In this document: piece after piece, positions 32,274 through 42,536 of the stretch
Numbering within the stretch: position 1 is the first letter of the stretch
How the letters are laid out: each line of letters begins with the position of its first letter
Assembly: GCA_030613055.1 (NCBI GenBank)
Contig: JAUWMR010000028.1
Location: 1-51,223, forward strand
DNA: 51,223 nucleotides
DNA from: Desulfobacteraceae bacterium
GTDB taxonomy: Bacteria > Desulfobacterota > DSM-4660 > Desulfatiglandales > Desulfatiglandaceae
Reading direction: 5' to 3'
The notes under the pieces: generated by a model
Seen by the model: only the letters and a program-made list of their open reading frames with translations
Databases searched by the model: none
Told to the model about the DNA's origin: nothing
Translations under genes and position numbers: made by a program

Positions 32274-33260
32274 ATGTTTGGAGAATTTAACCGAGAAAAG
32301 TTAGGCGGTCTTATTTTGTTGCTTCCCGAACTTATAGGGATATTTATTGAGTACCTCAGGGACCAAAAAGGATACTCTCAACACACGGTCAGGAACTACC
32401 ATATTGATTTGAGGCAATTTTCAGAATTCATATTTTCAATGAAGATATCCTCAAATAAAAAGGGCTTGGGCCCGGATGTAAGGACTATTGATCCTCCGGT
32501 CGTCAGGGAATATCTTGGAAGCCTTTACGGTCGTTTCAGCCGAACGACCATTGCCCGAAAACTCTCTGCTGTTCGGTCATTTTTTCTTTTTTTAGAAAGG
32601 AGGGGTATGATAACGGCGAATCCGGCGGTGGATATCATGACGCCAAAACTTGAAAAGCATATCCCCAACTATCTTCCGGTTGACGACGTTTTCAGGCTTC
32701 TCGAAAGGCCCGACAGGGAAAAGCCTCTTGGACTGAGGGATCTGGCTATCTTAGAAGTGCTTTATTCCTGCGGCATCCGCGTCAGTGAGCTTGAGGCCCT
32801 GAACGTTTCCAGTGTCGATTTTGATGAGCGTCTTGTCAGGGTTATAGGAAAAGGGAATAAAGAGAGGATAGTCCCGATTGGCAGGACTGCTTTACGAGCC
32901 GTCAAAGACTACCTGGAAGCGACACGACCTTTAAGAAAAAATTATAGAGAGGATTTCCGGGGCAGCCCCCTTTTTATCAATTTTCGCGGGGGGCGTCTTT
33001 CAGCGCGAAGTGTTGAAAGGATCCTCAAGCGATATGCTAAAGAATGCGGTTTGAATGCAGAGATCAGCCCACATTCCATGAGGCATACCTTTGCAACACA
33101 CCTCCTGGACGGTGGGGCAGACCTCCGGTCGGTACAGGAACTCCTGGGTCATGTTAGCCTTTCCACCACGCAGAAATACACCCATGTGAGCCTTGACAGG
33201 CTTATGGAAGTCTATGACAAGGCACATCCGAGGAGCGGGAAAGAAGCGAAAACGAGTTGA
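32274..33260 (+). CDS. xerC: Tyrosine recombinase XerC
   Basis: The 328-residue protein has a SAM-like N-terminal core-binding domain (FIEYLRDQKGYSQHTVRNYHIDLRQF) and a catalytic domain with R169 (GIRVSEL), K193, H267-x2-R270 (HSMRHTFATHLL), H293 (LLGHVSLSTTQ) and nucleophile Y302 (YTHVS). It resolves chromosome dimers at dif. Placement immediately before hslV–hslU matches the xerC–hslV–hslU order found in many bacteria. The start is uncertain; ATG 32274 lacks a strong ribosome binding site and the family-like sequence begins near residue 20. Confidence 0.93.
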   Translation: MFGEFNREKLGGLILLLPELIGIFIEYLRDQKGYSQHTVRNYHIDLRQFSEFIFSMKISSNKKGLGPDVRTIDPPVVREYLGSLYGRFSRTTIARKLSAVRSFFLFLERRGMITANPAVDIMTPKLEKHIPNYLPVDDVFRLLERPDREKPLGLRDLAILEVLYSCGIRVSELEALNVSSVDFDERLVRVIGKGNKERIVPIGRTALRAVKDYLEATRPLRKNYREDFRGSPLFINFRGGRLSARSVERILKRYAKECGLNAEISPHSMRHTFATHLLDGGADLRSVQELLGHVSLSTTQKYTHVSLDRLMEVYDKAHPRSGKEAKTS

Positions 33261-33380
33261 GTCGTAACTAGCCGTCTAAATAGGCCAAGATCTTAAATTT
33301 TGAACCGGGTTTTTGGAATCGTCAATTATTGCTGCTTGTTAGCACGTGATATACGCACACAAACTTGTCGGTTTAAGGCT

Positions 33381-33507
33381 AAGCGTAACAGCTCAATATT
33401 TCGGGGTATAATTTTTACCACGAAGAACACGAAGAGACAGAGTACAAAAATATCCAATGTCCAATTATCAATAACCAATGTCCAATGAAAAACACTTAAA
33501 ACTTGGA
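33381..33507. repeat. Dispersed repeat, inverted copy of 14695–14835
   Basis: AAGCGTAACAGCTCAATATT … GAAGAGACAGAGTACAAAAA … AAAACACTTAAAACTTGG matches the complement of 14695–14835. It occupies the centre of the 424-bp gap between xerC and hslV. A 17-codon ORF at 33609–33662 after AGGA is the only other feature there and is too small to call. Confidence 0.75.
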
Positions 33508-33684
33508 AATTGAGCATTAGATATTGGATATTATCTTACGGTCGCATCCGCATTTCTTCGTGACCTTCTTGGTGATCGATTTCCTTTCATTTTAAGTAGG
33601 ACATTGTTATGAAAAGAAAGCCCCTGGTTATTGAGAAGATACGGCTAAGCTTCGTTAAATAAGTAAAAGAAGGGTTACCATACA

Positions 33685-34239
33685 ATGAGTGAGACAAAGA
33701 CAATAAGGGCCACCACAGTTCTTGCCGTCAGGAAAGACGGCAAAACGGTCATGGCGGGTGACGGACAGGTGAGCCTTGGTGAGACGATTATGAAGCACAA
33801 GGCCACAAAGGTTCGTTATATGTATGAGGACAAGGTTCTTGTGGGATTCGCGGGTGCAGCCGCCGATGCCTTTAACCTGTTTGAGAGGTTAGAAGGAAAG
33901 CTGGAAACATACGGTGGAAATCTGACCAGGGCCGCCGTTGAATTAGCCAAGGACTGGAGAACTGACAAGATACTGAGGAGATTAGAGGCATTACTCCTTA
34001 CAATGGACAGGAAGCATATCCTTGTTATTTCCGGCACAGGGGATGTAATTGAGCCGGATGAGTCCATAGCCGCCATCGGATCGGGCGGCCCCTTTGCCCT
34101 TGCCGCTGCCAGGGCACTCGTGGTCCACTCCGATCTTGATGCCAACGCCATTGCTCTGGCGGCCATGAAGATTGCGGCTTCTATGTGTGTCTATACCAAT
34201 GACCAGATCATTATTCATGAGCTTGGCGAGGGGGAGTAG
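33685..34239 (+). CDS. hslV: ATP-dependent protease subunit HslV
   Basis: The 184-residue protein is the proteasome-like peptidase of HslUV. After removal of the leader, the nucleophile threonine is exposed within [13 protein letters not shown]; then [42 protein letters not shown]. It forms a double-hexamer chamber fed by HslU. Ribosome binding site is AGAAGGGTT. The hslU gene follows after about 150 bases. Confidence 0.96.
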   Translation: MSETKTIRATTVLAVRKDGKTVMAGDGQVSLGETIMKHKATKVRYMYEDKVLVGFAGAAADAFNLFERLEGKLETYGGNLTRAAVELAKDWRTDKILRRLEALLLTMDRKHILVISGTGDVIEPDESIAAIGSGGPFALAAARALVVHSDLDANAIALAAMKIAASMCVYTNDQIIIHELGEGE

Positions 34240-34392
34240 ATTTCAAACTACTATGCCAGCAGCAGCGATTAACACCTGAGTCGCGCTCTCCGAGGCATAG
34301 TCCCTTACGGGACGGAGTCGATCCGGATGCCAGGGCGGGCCAATATACGGCTAATAACTATGAGAGTAGATAAAGTTAAGGAAAATCACCTT

Positions 34393-35763
34393 ATGAAAGT
34401 TTTAAAACCGAGGGAAATTGTTTCGGAGTTAGACAAATATATTATTGGACAGGATCAGGCCAAGCGATCAGTTGCCATTGCTTTGCGAAACAGATGGCGT
34501 CGTCAACAGGTCTCTCCGGATCTAAGGGATGAGATTGCCCCAAAAAATATCATTATGATCGGCCCTACCGGCGTTGGAAAAACTGAGATTGCCAGGCGTC
34601 TGGCTCGCCTTGCCAATTCGCCCTTTCTCAAAGTGGAAGCCACAAAGTTTACTGAAATAGGATATGTTGGTCGTGATGTGGAATCTATGGTCAGAGATCT
34701 GACGGAACTTGCAGTGAGCATGGCCAAAAAAGGGGAAGAGGAGAGAGTCAAGGTCAAAGCCCGTGAGCTGGCCGAGGAAAGATTACTTGATATACTTCTT
34801 CCTAAAAAGAAGGAGGAGCTTCGAGAAGAAGAAGGGGACAAGGAAAAAATCTTAGAAGTCGTAAAAGTGGAGAAACCTGAAAGTTTTTCAACCCGGGAAA
34901 AACTGCGTCGTATGCTGAGAAACGGAAAGTTAGACGAGCGCAACGTGGAGATAGAGGTGAGCAGCGGCAATGTTCCCATGGTGGAGATCTTTTCCAATGC
35001 AGGACTTGAAGAGATGGAGTTTAATATCAAGGAGGTCTTTGGAAATATCTTTCCGGCAAAGACAAAAAAGAGGCGGGTGAAGATCCCTGAGGCTTCGGAG
35101 GTCCTTTTTCAGGAGGAATCCCAGCGGCTTATTGATATGGACAAGGTAATCGAAGAGGCGATTCAACTGACAGAACAGAACGGTATCATTTTCTTAGATG
35201 AATTGGACAAAATAGGGGTCTCCGAGTCGACTCACGGGCCAGACGTATCGCGCGAGGGAGTCCAGAGAGACCTGCTTCCGATTGTGGAGGGTTCAACGGT
35301 TACAACTAAGTACGGTATGGTAAAATCGGATCACATTCTGTTCATTGCAGCGGGCGCTTTTAATGTGAGCAAACCCTCGGACCTCTTACCCGAGTTACAG
35401 GGCAGGTTTCCGATAAGGGTGGAGCTTGATTCCCTGTCCATGGAAGACTTTATCCGGATTTTAACAGAACCCAAGAACGCCTTAATCATTCAATATAAGG
35501 CGCTGTTATCAACGGAAGGGATCGAGCTGGCTTTTGATGAACAAGCTGTCAGGGAGATCGCCAGTATTGCCAGCGAGGTAAATAAGCGCATGGAGAATAT
35601 CGGGGCACGCCGCCTCCACACGGTCATGGAAAAATTGTTAGACGAGATATCCTTTAATGCGCCGGACATGACAGAAAAAAGTGTTAACATCACCAGAGAA
35701 AATGTTTCGGAAAAACTGAAAGACATATTGGAAGACGAAAATCTAAGCAGGTATATTTTATGA
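34393..35763 (+). CDS. hslU: ATP-dependent protease ATPase subunit HslU
   Basis: The AAA+ unfoldase of HslUV has about 456 residues from ATG 34393. This start gives the family beginning [20 protein letters not shown]; the upstream ORF sequence is unlike HslU. Walker A is [14 protein letters not shown] (about 57–70), Walker B is [12 protein letters not shown], and the C-terminal segment ([17 protein letters not shown], ending DENLSRYIL) is intact, which is needed to insert into HslV. The stop codon overlaps the argB start by four bases (ATGA), tying the protease operon to arginine synthesis. Confidence 0.95.
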   Translation: MKVLKPREIVSELDKYIIGQDQAKRSVAIALRNRWRRQQVSPDLRDEIAPKNIIMIGPTGVGKTEIARRLARLANSPFLKVEATKFTEIGYVGRDVESMVRDLTELAVSMAKKGEEERVKVKARELAEERLLDILLPKKKEELREEEGDKEKILEVVKVEKPESFSTREKLRRMLRNGKLDERNVEIEVSSGNVPMVEIFSNAGLEEMEFNIKEVFGNIFPAKTKKRRVKIPEASEVLFQEESQRLIDMDKVIEEAIQLTEQNGIIFLDELDKIGVSESTHGPDVSREGVQRDLLPIVEGSTVTTKYGMVKSDHILFIAAGAFNVSKPSDLLPELQGRFPIRVELDSLSMEDFIRILTEPKNALIIQYKALLSTEGIELAFDEQAVREIASIASEVNKRMENIGARRLHTVMEKLLDEISFNAPDMTEKSVNITRENVSEKLKDILEDENLSRYIL

Positions 35764-36641
35764 TCACCCATACACAAAGAGCCAGGGTTCTCATTGAGGC
35801 TCTCCCTTACATACAGCGATTTAATGGTGCGACCATAGTTGTTAAGTACGGCGGTCACGCCATGGTGGATGAGCGGCTCAAGCAGAATTTTGCCCTTGAC
35901 ATCATTTTGATGAAATATGTGGGCATGAATCCTATTGTTGTCCATGGTGGCGGACCCCAGATTGGGGACTTCTTAAAAAGGCTGTCCATGGAACCTGAAT
36001 TTGTGGATGGGATGCGTGTTACCGATAAACAGACCATGGATGTCGTGGAGATGGTCCTGGCGGGGAAAGTAAACAAGGAGATTGTAAATCTCATCAACAG
36101 AAACGGTGGGAATGCTGTCGGATTATCCGGCAAGGACGGGCATCTTATTACCGCCCGGAAAATGAAATATTTGAAAAAGAAGGAGGATAACAGGCCGCCG
36201 GAAATTATTGATATTGGCATGGTGGGCGAAATTACTTCCGTGGACAATTGTGTGCTGTTGAGCCTTATTGAAAGCGGGTTTATTCCGGTTATTGCGCCGG
36301 TGGGTGCCGGAAAGAACGGTGAAACTTACAATATCAATGCCGATCTTGTGGCCGGTCACATTGCCGTCTCCCTGAAAGCCAGAAAATTAATCCTGCTTAC
36401 AGATACTGAAGGCATACTTGATGGCGAAATGAACCTGATTTCAACCGTCAAAGTAGAAGAAGCTCACCAGTTGATTGGTGATGGAGTCATCAAAGATGGC
36501 ATGATACCAAAGGCGAATTGCTGTCTAAAGGCATTAGAGGGCGGTATTGGAAAGGCACATATTATTGACGGGCGCGCGGAACATGCCATATTATTAGAAA
36601 TTTTCTCTAAAACCGGTATTGGTACGGAAATAGTGCGTTAA
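35760..36641 (+). CDS. argB: Acetylglutamate kinase
   Basis: The 293-residue protein has the N-acetylglutamate kinase pattern: [74 protein letters not shown] and [16 protein letters not shown]. It phosphorylates N-acetyl-L-glutamate in arginine synthesis. The N-terminal helix before the kinase core is the type often seen in arginine-inhibited hexameric enzymes, which is suggestive only. It is translationally coupled to hslU. Confidence 0.96.
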   Translation: MITHTQRARVLIEALPYIQRFNGATIVVKYGGHAMVDERLKQNFALDIILMKYVGMNPIVVHGGGPQIGDFLKRLSMEPEFVDGMRVTDKQTMDVVEMVLAGKVNKEIVNLINRNGGNAVGLSGKDGHLITARKMKYLKKKEDNRPPEIIDIGMVGEITSVDNCVLLSLIESGFIPVIAPVGAGKNGETYNINADLVAGHIAVSLKARKLILLTDTEGILDGEMNLISTVKVEEAHQLIGDGVIKDGMIPKANCCLKALEGGIGKAHIIDGRAEHAILLEIFSKTGIGTEIVR

Positions 36642-36690
36642 CCCTAACTGCGCGGATATCCGCTAAAAAATGAAGTAAGGATTTAGTACA

Positions 36691-37887
36691 ATGAATGATC
36701 AGATTGAGAAAACCGTTGATCTGGCTGATAAATACATGTTTCACACCTATGGCAGGTTCCCTGTTACGCTCGTCCGGGGAGAGGGATGCCGGGTCTGGGA
36801 TGAAGAAGGCAGGGAATATCTTGACTTTGTCGGAGGCATTGCCGTCTGTGCGCTTGGCCACTGTTCACCACTCGTCACAGAGGCGCTTGACGAGCAGTCC
36901 AGGAAATTGGTTCATGTATCAAACCTGTATTACACAAAACCTCAGACTGAATTGGCACGGCTTTTGGTTGAGCATTCTTTTGCGGACAGGGTATTTTTCT
37001 GTAACAGCGGGGCTGAGGCCAATGAAGCTGCCATCAAGCTTGCTCGCAGGTATGCTAAGGAAAAGTATGGCCGGAAAAAAAATGTGTTTATCTCCATGGA
37101 GGATTCTTTTCATGGCCGGACAATGGCTACTCTTTCGGCCACAGGTCAGGCCAGGATACAGGCCGGTTATGATCCCCTGTTAGAGGGGTTCAAATTTGTG
37201 CCTTTTAATGACATTGACAGGCTCAATGCTGCCTTAGATGAGTCGGTATGTGCCGTTATACTTGAACCGATACAGGGAGAAGGGGGTGTTGTATGTCCTG
37301 ATCCGGATTATCTGAAACTGGTGAAAGAGGCATGCAGGGCTAAAGAAGCACTCCTGATATTTGATGAGGTCCAGGTGGGTATGGGGAGGACAGGCAGGCT
37401 TTTTGCCCATGAGCACTACGGCGTTACCCCTGATATTATGACCCTGGCCAAGGCATTGGGGAATGGTTTACCCATTGGTGCCATGCTGTCAACGGAGGAA
37501 TTAAGCTCCGCTTTTGGACCTGGAAGCCATGCCACCACTTTCGGAGGAACACCTCTTGTAACCGCAGTATCTAAGGCCGTGCTTAAGAGTATTTTAGAAG
37601 ATGGATGGATAGACAACAGCAGGGTTATGGGTGAATACCTCAAAGAGAAATTGGGGGATCTTGCCCTGACACACAATATGATCAAAGAAGTCAGGGGGCT
37701 GGGACTCATCGTAGGCATGGAAATGGATATATCCGGTGCCCCGGTAGTGGATGCGTGTATTGAAAAGGGTTTTCTGATTAACTGCGCTCAGGAAAAGGTA
37801 ATCCGTCTTGTACCTCCTCTCATTGTGGGAAAGGACGAGATTGACCTTTTGGTTGATGCGCTTGATGAAATATTGAGTGGTCTGTAA
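36691..37887 (+). CDS. argD: Acetylornithine aminotransferase
   Basis: The 398-residue class-III PLP aminotransferase has FCNSGAEANEAAIKLARRYA, DSFHGRTMATLSATGQ, ILEPIQGEGGV, IFDEVQVGMGRTG and the PLP lysine in TLAKALGNGLPIGAML. It converts N-acetylglutamate semialdehyde to N-acetylornithine, and family members often also serve in lysine synthesis, though this locus carries its own dapL. The argF ATG follows its TAA directly. Confidence 0.95.
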   Translation: MNDQIEKTVDLADKYMFHTYGRFPVTLVRGEGCRVWDEEGREYLDFVGGIAVCALGHCSPLVTEALDEQSRKLVHVSNLYYTKPQTELARLLVEHSFADRVFFCNSGAEANEAAIKLARRYAKEKYGRKKNVFISMEDSFHGRTMATLSATGQARIQAGYDPLLEGFKFVPFNDIDRLNAALDESVCAVILEPIQGEGGVVCPDPDYLKLVKEACRAKEALLIFDEVQVGMGRTGRLFAHEHYGVTPDIMTLAKALGNGLPIGAMLSTEELSSAFGPGSHATTFGGTPLVTAVSKAVLKSILEDGWIDNSRVMGEYLKEKLGDLALTHNMIKEVRGLGLIVGMEMDISGAPVVDACIEKGFLINCAQEKVIRLVPPLIVGKDEIDLLVDALDEILSGL

Positions 37888-38787
37888 ATGAAAAAGGACC
37901 TGTTGACCATACGTGATTTAGACAGGGACGAGATTTCAGGCCTTATTGACAGGGGCCTTGAAATAAAAAGGGATGGAAGAAGCACCCAAAGGCCCCTTAG
38001 CGGTTATAGCCTGGGACTCATGTTCGACAAGACCTCGACAAGGACCCGGGTCTCCTTTGAAGCGGCCATGGGGCGGCTCGGGGGGCAGACCCTCTTTTTG
38101 AGCAGAGGCGACACCCAGATGTCCCGGGACGAGACGGTCAAAGACACCGCTATGGTTCTGTCCCGTTATCTGGACGTCCTTGCAATGAGGACCTATTCGC
38201 AGGAAACTGTTGAGGAGATGGCGCAGTGGGCTGCGATACCGGTCATTAATGCCCTGACCGACCAATATCACCCGTGCCAGATCTTGAGTGATCTTGTGAC
38301 CATCAAGGAAAAGAAGGGGACTCTGAACGATTTAAAGATGGCATGGATCGGAGATGGGAATAATGTTGCCCATTCATGGATCAATGCGGCTAAGGTTCTT
38401 AAATTCGAGTTGGTACTGGCCTGCCCGGCAGGCTATTATCCTTTGCCGGAGGTGCTTAAAGGATCGGGCGAAAACATAAAATTAGTGGAAGATCCTGCCG
38501 AGGCCGCCCGTGATGCCCATGTGATTAATACAGACGTCTGGATCAGTATGGGGCAGGATGCCGAGAAGAAGCAGAGGCTTCTGGATTTTCAAGGATTTCA
38601 GGTGAATGAATCACTGGTGGCACTCGGCAGGCCCGATGTCATTGTTATGCATTGTCTTCCGGCCCATCGCGGAGAAGAAATTTCGGCTGAAGTCATTGAC
38701 GGGCCTCATTCCGTGGTTTTTGATCAGGCTGAAAACAAGATGCACCTCCATCAGGCGCTTCTGGAAAAGCTGCTGATTAAAGGATAA
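37888..38787 (+). CDS. argF: Ornithine carbamoyltransferase
   Basis: The 299-residue protein has the carbamoyl-phosphate motif STRTRVSFE, FLSRGDTQMSRDETVKDTA, the DQYHPCQILSDLVTI segment, WIGDGNNVAHSW and the ornithine-loop HCLPAHRGEEISAEV. It makes citrulline from ornithine and carbamoyl phosphate. The start abuts the argD stop with no gap. Argininosuccinate synthase follows after about 100 bases. Confidence 0.96.
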   Translation: MKKDLLTIRDLDRDEISGLIDRGLEIKRDGRSTQRPLSGYSLGLMFDKTSTRTRVSFEAAMGRLGGQTLFLSRGDTQMSRDETVKDTAMVLSRYLDVLAMRTYSQETVEEMAQWAAIPVINALTDQYHPCQILSDLVTIKEKKGTLNDLKMAWIGDGNNVAHSWINAAKVLKFELVLACPAGYYPLPEVLKGSGENIKLVEDPAEAARDAHVINTDVWISMGQDAEKKQRLLDFQGFQVNESLVALGRPDVIVMHCLPAHRGEEISAEVIDGPHSVVFDQAENKMHLHQALLEKLLIKG

Positions 38788-38886
38788 CATCATTTTTGGA
38801 CGCAGATTGTCAGGATAGTAAGTAAAAGGATTTGTTTTCTGCGGGCATCGGAGAAAATCTGCATCCTAATTAGGGGAGAATATAGG

Positions 38887-40107
38887 TTGAGCGAAAGACC
38901 AAAGAAGATTGTCCTTGCCTATTCAGGAGGACTCGACACATCCGTCATCCTGACCTGGCTCAAGGAGACATACAACTGCCCGATTGTGGCCTATGCCGCT
39001 GACGTCGGGCAGGGAGATGAGATTGACGGGATCAGGGAAAAAGCCAAAAAGACAGGCGCGGATGAGGTGATCATAGATGATTTAAGGGAGGAGTTTGTTC
39101 GGGATTTTGTATGGCCCGCCCTGAGGGCAAACGCCGTTTACGAATCAACTTACCTGTTAGGGACTTCACTTGCAAGGCCGATCATCGCAAGAGGGCAGGT
39201 GGAAGCTGCCCGGAAGACCGGCGCGGACAGTGTCTGTCATGGTTCCACGGGAAAAGGGAATGACCAGGTGAGGTTTGAACTGGCCTACATGGCATTAGAA
39301 CCAAGTCTTACGATTATTGCCCCCTGGCGAATCTGGCAGTTCAGAGGCAGGGAAGATCTCATGGAATATGCGCGCTCAAAGGATATTCCGGTGCCCGTGA
39401 GCAAAGAAAAGCCCTATTCGAGTGATCGTAATCTGTTGCATATAAGCTTTGAAGGCGGAATTCTTGAAGAAACCTGGAACGAACCCCCTGAGGACATGTT
39501 TGTGCTTTCGGTATCACCTGAAAAGGCACCCGACCGGGCCACGTATATGGAAATTAAATTCAAAGAGGGAGATCCTGTTTCAGTGGATGGACAGGAAATG
39601 TCACCGGCAGAACTGCTGGCACACCTGAACGAAGTCGGGGGAAAAAACGGCATCGGCCGCGTGGACATGGTTGAAAACAGGTACGTGGGCATGAAATCAA
39701 GAGGCGTTTATGAAACACCCGGGGGAACTATTCTCAGGATCGCACACATGGCCATGGAATCCATCACCGTTGACAGGGAAGTATTGCATATACGGGACGG
39801 ACTCGTGCCAAAGTATGCGGAGATGGTCTATTATGGCTACTGGTTTTCTCCTGAGCGGGAAATGCTTCAGGCCATGATTGACAAGGCCCAGAAGACCGTT
39901 AACGGTCTTGTTAGATTAAAGCTCTATAAGGGTAATTGCATTGTAGTCGGGAGAAAGTCAGAATCATCATTGTACCACCCTGGTTTTGCAACATTTGAAG
40001 AAGACGCGGTGTACAATCAAAAGGATGCGGAGGGATTTATACGTTTAAGCGGACTGCGTCTCAAAATAGCGCGGCTGCTGGAGCAAAGCCGCAAGTCGCG
40101 TGAATGA
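38887..40107 (+). CDS. argG: Argininosuccinate synthase (TTG start)
   Basis: The 406-residue protein begins (M)[20 protein letters not shown] with the ATP-pyrophosphatase P-loop AYSGGLDTS, and has [22 protein letters not shown] and [12 protein letters not shown]. It joins citrulline and aspartate. The only fitting start is TTG 38887, seven bases after AGGGGAGAA. The 99-base gap after argF shows no obvious promoter. Confidence 0.96.
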   Translation: MSERPKKIVLAYSGGLDTSVILTWLKETYNCPIVAYAADVGQGDEIDGIREKAKKTGADEVIIDDLREEFVRDFVWPALRANAVYESTYLLGTSLARPIIARGQVEAARKTGADSVCHGSTGKGNDQVRFELAYMALEPSLTIIAPWRIWQFRGREDLMEYARSKDIPVPVSKEKPYSSDRNLLHISFEGGILEETWNEPPEDMFVLSVSPEKAPDRATYMEIKFKEGDPVSVDGQEMSPAELLAHLNEVGGKNGIGRVDMVENRYVGMKSRGVYETPGGTILRIAHMAMESITVDREVLHIRDGLVPKYAEMVYYGYWFSPEREMLQAMIDKAQKTVNGLVRLKLYKGNCIVVGRKSESSLYHPGFATFEEDAVYNQKDAEGFIRLSGLRLKIARLLEQSRKSRE

Positions 40108-40110
40108 TTT

Positions 40111-40181
40111 GAAATAGTTTAGCGCTTTGAAAACAGTACCTGGACATGGGGATCTCTTTTTTAAAAGAGCTAAACCGTTAC
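40111..40181. repeat. 71-bp palindromic element, copy 2
   Basis: Same length and nearly the same sequence as 27866–27936, including TTTAGCGCTTTGAAAACAGT and the CTCTTTTTTAAAAGAG hairpin. It begins 3 bases after the argG stop and lies between argG and argH, so it should be in the operon transcript as a hairpin. Confidence 0.75.
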
Positions 40182-40226
40182 GATGATTTTAATATTGACG
40201 ATTGAAAATCAAAAAAGGACTAAAGT

Positions 40227-41606
40227 ATGTCTCAAAAGGTTTGGGGAGGTCGTTTTAAAGAGGAAACGGATGCCCTGGTAAGCAGATTTAATGCCTCTAT
40301 CGGCTTTGATCGCCGGCTGTATGCCCAGGATATTGAAGGGAGTATGGCACACTGCCGGATGTTAGCGAAACAGGAGATCATAACCGGTGATGAAGCGGCC
40401 CTGATCCTTGAGGCACTTGGGGAGATAAAGCGAGAAATTGACCGGGATGACTCTGCATTTGATAATGACTATGAGGATATCCACAGCCTTGTGGAAAAGG
40501 TGTTAGTTGAAAAGATAGGCCCGGCAGGTGAAAAGCTTCACACGGGAAGGAGTAGAAATGACCAGGTGGCCCTTGATGTTCGGCTGTATGTAAGGGATAC
40601 TATACATGTTGTGATTGATTTAATAAAGGAAGCACAACTGGCGCTTGTCAAACTTGCGGAAAAAAATTTCGCCCTGATAATGCCCGGTTATACCCATTTG
40701 CAACGCGCCCAGCCAGTGCTCCTGGCGCATCACTTGCTTGCATATTATGAGATGTTTAAAAGAGATGTGGAACGTTTCCAGGAGACGCTCAAAAGAACAA
40801 ACGTGATGCCCCTGGGCAGTGCCGCGCTTGCCGGTTCCACGTTTGAACTGAACCGGAAAATGGTAGCTAAAGAACTGGGTTTTGAAACCATCAGTGAGAA
40901 CAGCATTGATGCCGTAAGCGACAGGGATTTTGTCTTAGAGTTTCTTTTTAACGTCTCTGTGTTGATGATGCATCTTAGCAGGCTGAGCGAAGAACTTGTG
41001 ATCTGGTCAAGCCAGGAGTTTGGTTTTGTCACAATTTCGGATGCATTCAGTACAGGCAGCAGCATCATGCCTCAGAAAAAGAATCCTGATCTGCCGGAAT
41101 TGATCAGGGGAAAAACAGGCCGTGCCTACGGGCACCTGATTTCTCTTTTAACGACCATGAAGGGCCTTCCGCTTGCCTACAATAAGGATATGCAGGAGGA
41201 TAAGGAGGCCCTGTTTGACGCGACGGATACGGCAAAAATATGTCTCGAAGTTATGAGCAGGCTATTAGGTGAGATTTCTTTCAATAGTGAAAGGCTTAAG
41301 GCGGCCACTGAATGCGGGTTTTTAGTGGCAACTGATTTTGCTGATTATTTAGTGCGGAAAGGTATAACCTTTAGAGAATCACATGAGATTGTGGGTAGGA
41401 TTGTCCTTTTTGCAGTTGATCAGGAAAAAGAACTTCATGAGCTCACCCTGGATGAGATGAAGGGGTTTGAAAGGCGAATTGATAAAGATGTCTATGAATG
41501 GCTTGATCCGGCATTATCTCTTAAGAGAAGGAATATTCCTGGCGGAACAGGGCCGGACATGGTGAAAAAATGTTTGATTAAAGCAAAGCGGGAGTTGAAG
41601 ATTTGA
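40227..41606 (+). CDS. argH: Argininosuccinate lyase
   Basis: The 459-residue fumarase-superfamily enzyme has WGGRFKEETDALVSRFNAS, LHTGRSRNDQVALDVRLY, GYTHLQRAQPVLLAHHLLAY and the signature GSSIMPQKKNPDLPEL. It splits argininosuccinate to arginine and fumarate, completing the pathway. Its stop overlaps the TTG start of the downstream lipoprotein gene. Confidence 0.96.
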   Translation: MSQKVWGGRFKEETDALVSRFNASIGFDRRLYAQDIEGSMAHCRMLAKQEIITGDEAALILEALGEIKREIDRDDSAFDNDYEDIHSLVEKVLVEKIGPAGEKLHTGRSRNDQVALDVRLYVRDTIHVVIDLIKEAQLALVKLAEKNFALIMPGYTHLQRAQPVLLAHHLLAYYEMFKRDVERFQETLKRTNVMPLGSAALAGSTFELNRKMVAKELGFETISENSIDAVSDRDFVLEFLFNVSVLMMHLSRLSEELVIWSSQEFGFVTISDAFSTGSSIMPQKKNPDLPELIRGKTGRAYGHLISLLTTMKGLPLAYNKDMQEDKEALFDATDTAKICLEVMSRLLGEISFNSERLKAATECGFLVATDFADYLVRKGITFRESHEIVGRIVLFAVDQEKELHELTLDEMKGFERRIDKDVYEWLDPALSLKRRNIPGGTGPDMVKKCLIKAKRELKI

Positions 41607-42052
41607 AACACAAGCAGAGTCTATTTCTTGTTATTTTAATGCTTATTCTCCTGGTCCTGCCGGCATGTGGCAAAAAAGGGCGGCCGTTTGTGCCAGAGAG
41701 AAGAGTTTTATTAGAGGTCAAGGACTTGAGCGTGGAATGTGAAAACGGGACCGTTTTTCTGAGCGGAAAAGCCGTGGCCGTTCCGGGCCAATCAAAGTCC
41801 GGATCGGATATTATTGGCTGTAGGGTATATCATTGTTGGTATACATTTAATAAGCCGCCCTGCGAAGGTTGTCCCATTGATTATTCTGGGTACAAGGAAA
41901 TCAAAAGGAAGGTCCTTGCGGGGAAAAATTTTTCCTGCCATGTCTCTATCGACAGAAAAAAGGGTATCCACTTCTTTGAGGTGCGGCTGCTTGGCCGAAA
42001 GGGAGCCGTCGGGCCGCCCTCTAATCGGGTGAAATTAACTATTGAAAATTGA
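41603..42052 (+). CDS. Small lipoprotein, LptM-like N-terminus (TTG start)
   Basis: The 149-residue protein has a type-II signal peptide (MKHKQSLFLVILMLILLVLPAC) with lipobox LPAC and then GKKGRPFVP, the short motif of the LptM/YifL family that in many proteobacteria is encoded just before lysA or dapF. Here it is longer: residues about 40–149 look like a fibronectin-III-type beta domain (VFLSGKAVAVPGQ, VYHCWYTFNKPPCEGCP, FFEVRLLGRKGAVGPPSN). It overlaps argH by four bases. The function beyond outer-membrane anchoring is unknown. Confidence 0.75.
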   Translation: MKHKQSLFLVILMLILLVLPACGKKGRPFVPERRVLLEVKDLSVECENGTVFLSGKAVAVPGQSKSGSDIIGCRVYHCWYTFNKPPCEGCPIDYSGYKEIKRKVLAGKNFSCHVSIDRKKGIHFFEVRLLGRKGAVGPPSNRVKLTIEN

Positions 42053-42097
42053 TAATTTAATGTCTCGGAGTGTCTATGAAATAATCAATTATAAATC

Positions 42098-42498
42098 GTT
42101 ACTATTTAGGTATCTCTTTTTTTTGACAGGATAACCCCGCGTTCCGCGGGGCAGGCAAAGATAAACAAGAATCTATTTTTACTAAGTCACAAACAGGCCC
42201 TTATTGTAATAATCCTGTAACTCAAATAAAAAATCCTGGTAATATATCTTACAGATAAACCCCGAATAAGTAATTTAATATAATCTCTTTGCGCCTTTCT
42301 TAAATATGAAATGAATATTTAAAATAACTACCGATCAATAGGGAGAGCGGGTTAAACCAGATTATAATAGAAGGGTTTAACCCAGGCAATTACACATAAA
42401 GCAAGGAACGGTCTATCAGGATATTTTAAGGATTTACAGGAATACAAAAAAATCAAGTTAATCCTGTTATCCTGTCTAATAAATACCTGTGTAGTTAC
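42098..42498. mobile_element. MITE-like element, copy 2 (401 bp, inverted relative to copy 1)
   Basis: It runs from GTTACTATTTAGG (42098) to TGTGTAGTTAC (42498) and matches the complement of 9928–10352 almost throughout. The end near 42460–42475 reads AATCCTGTTATCCTGTC and lacks the 24-bp GCGTTCCGC hairpin tract present in copy 1. The copy separates the lipoprotein gene from lysA; nothing else is seen in 42053–42536. Confidence 0.7.
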
Positions 42499-42536
42499 CT
42501 TAAATCTTCAATTTTCAATCTTCAATCCATAAACAA

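Noticed and set aside
33609-33662. A 17-codon ORF (MKRKPLVIEKIRLSFVK) after AGGA upstream of hslV
   Set aside because: Too short, without a regulatory structure or recognisable leader-peptide composition; kept only as a note.
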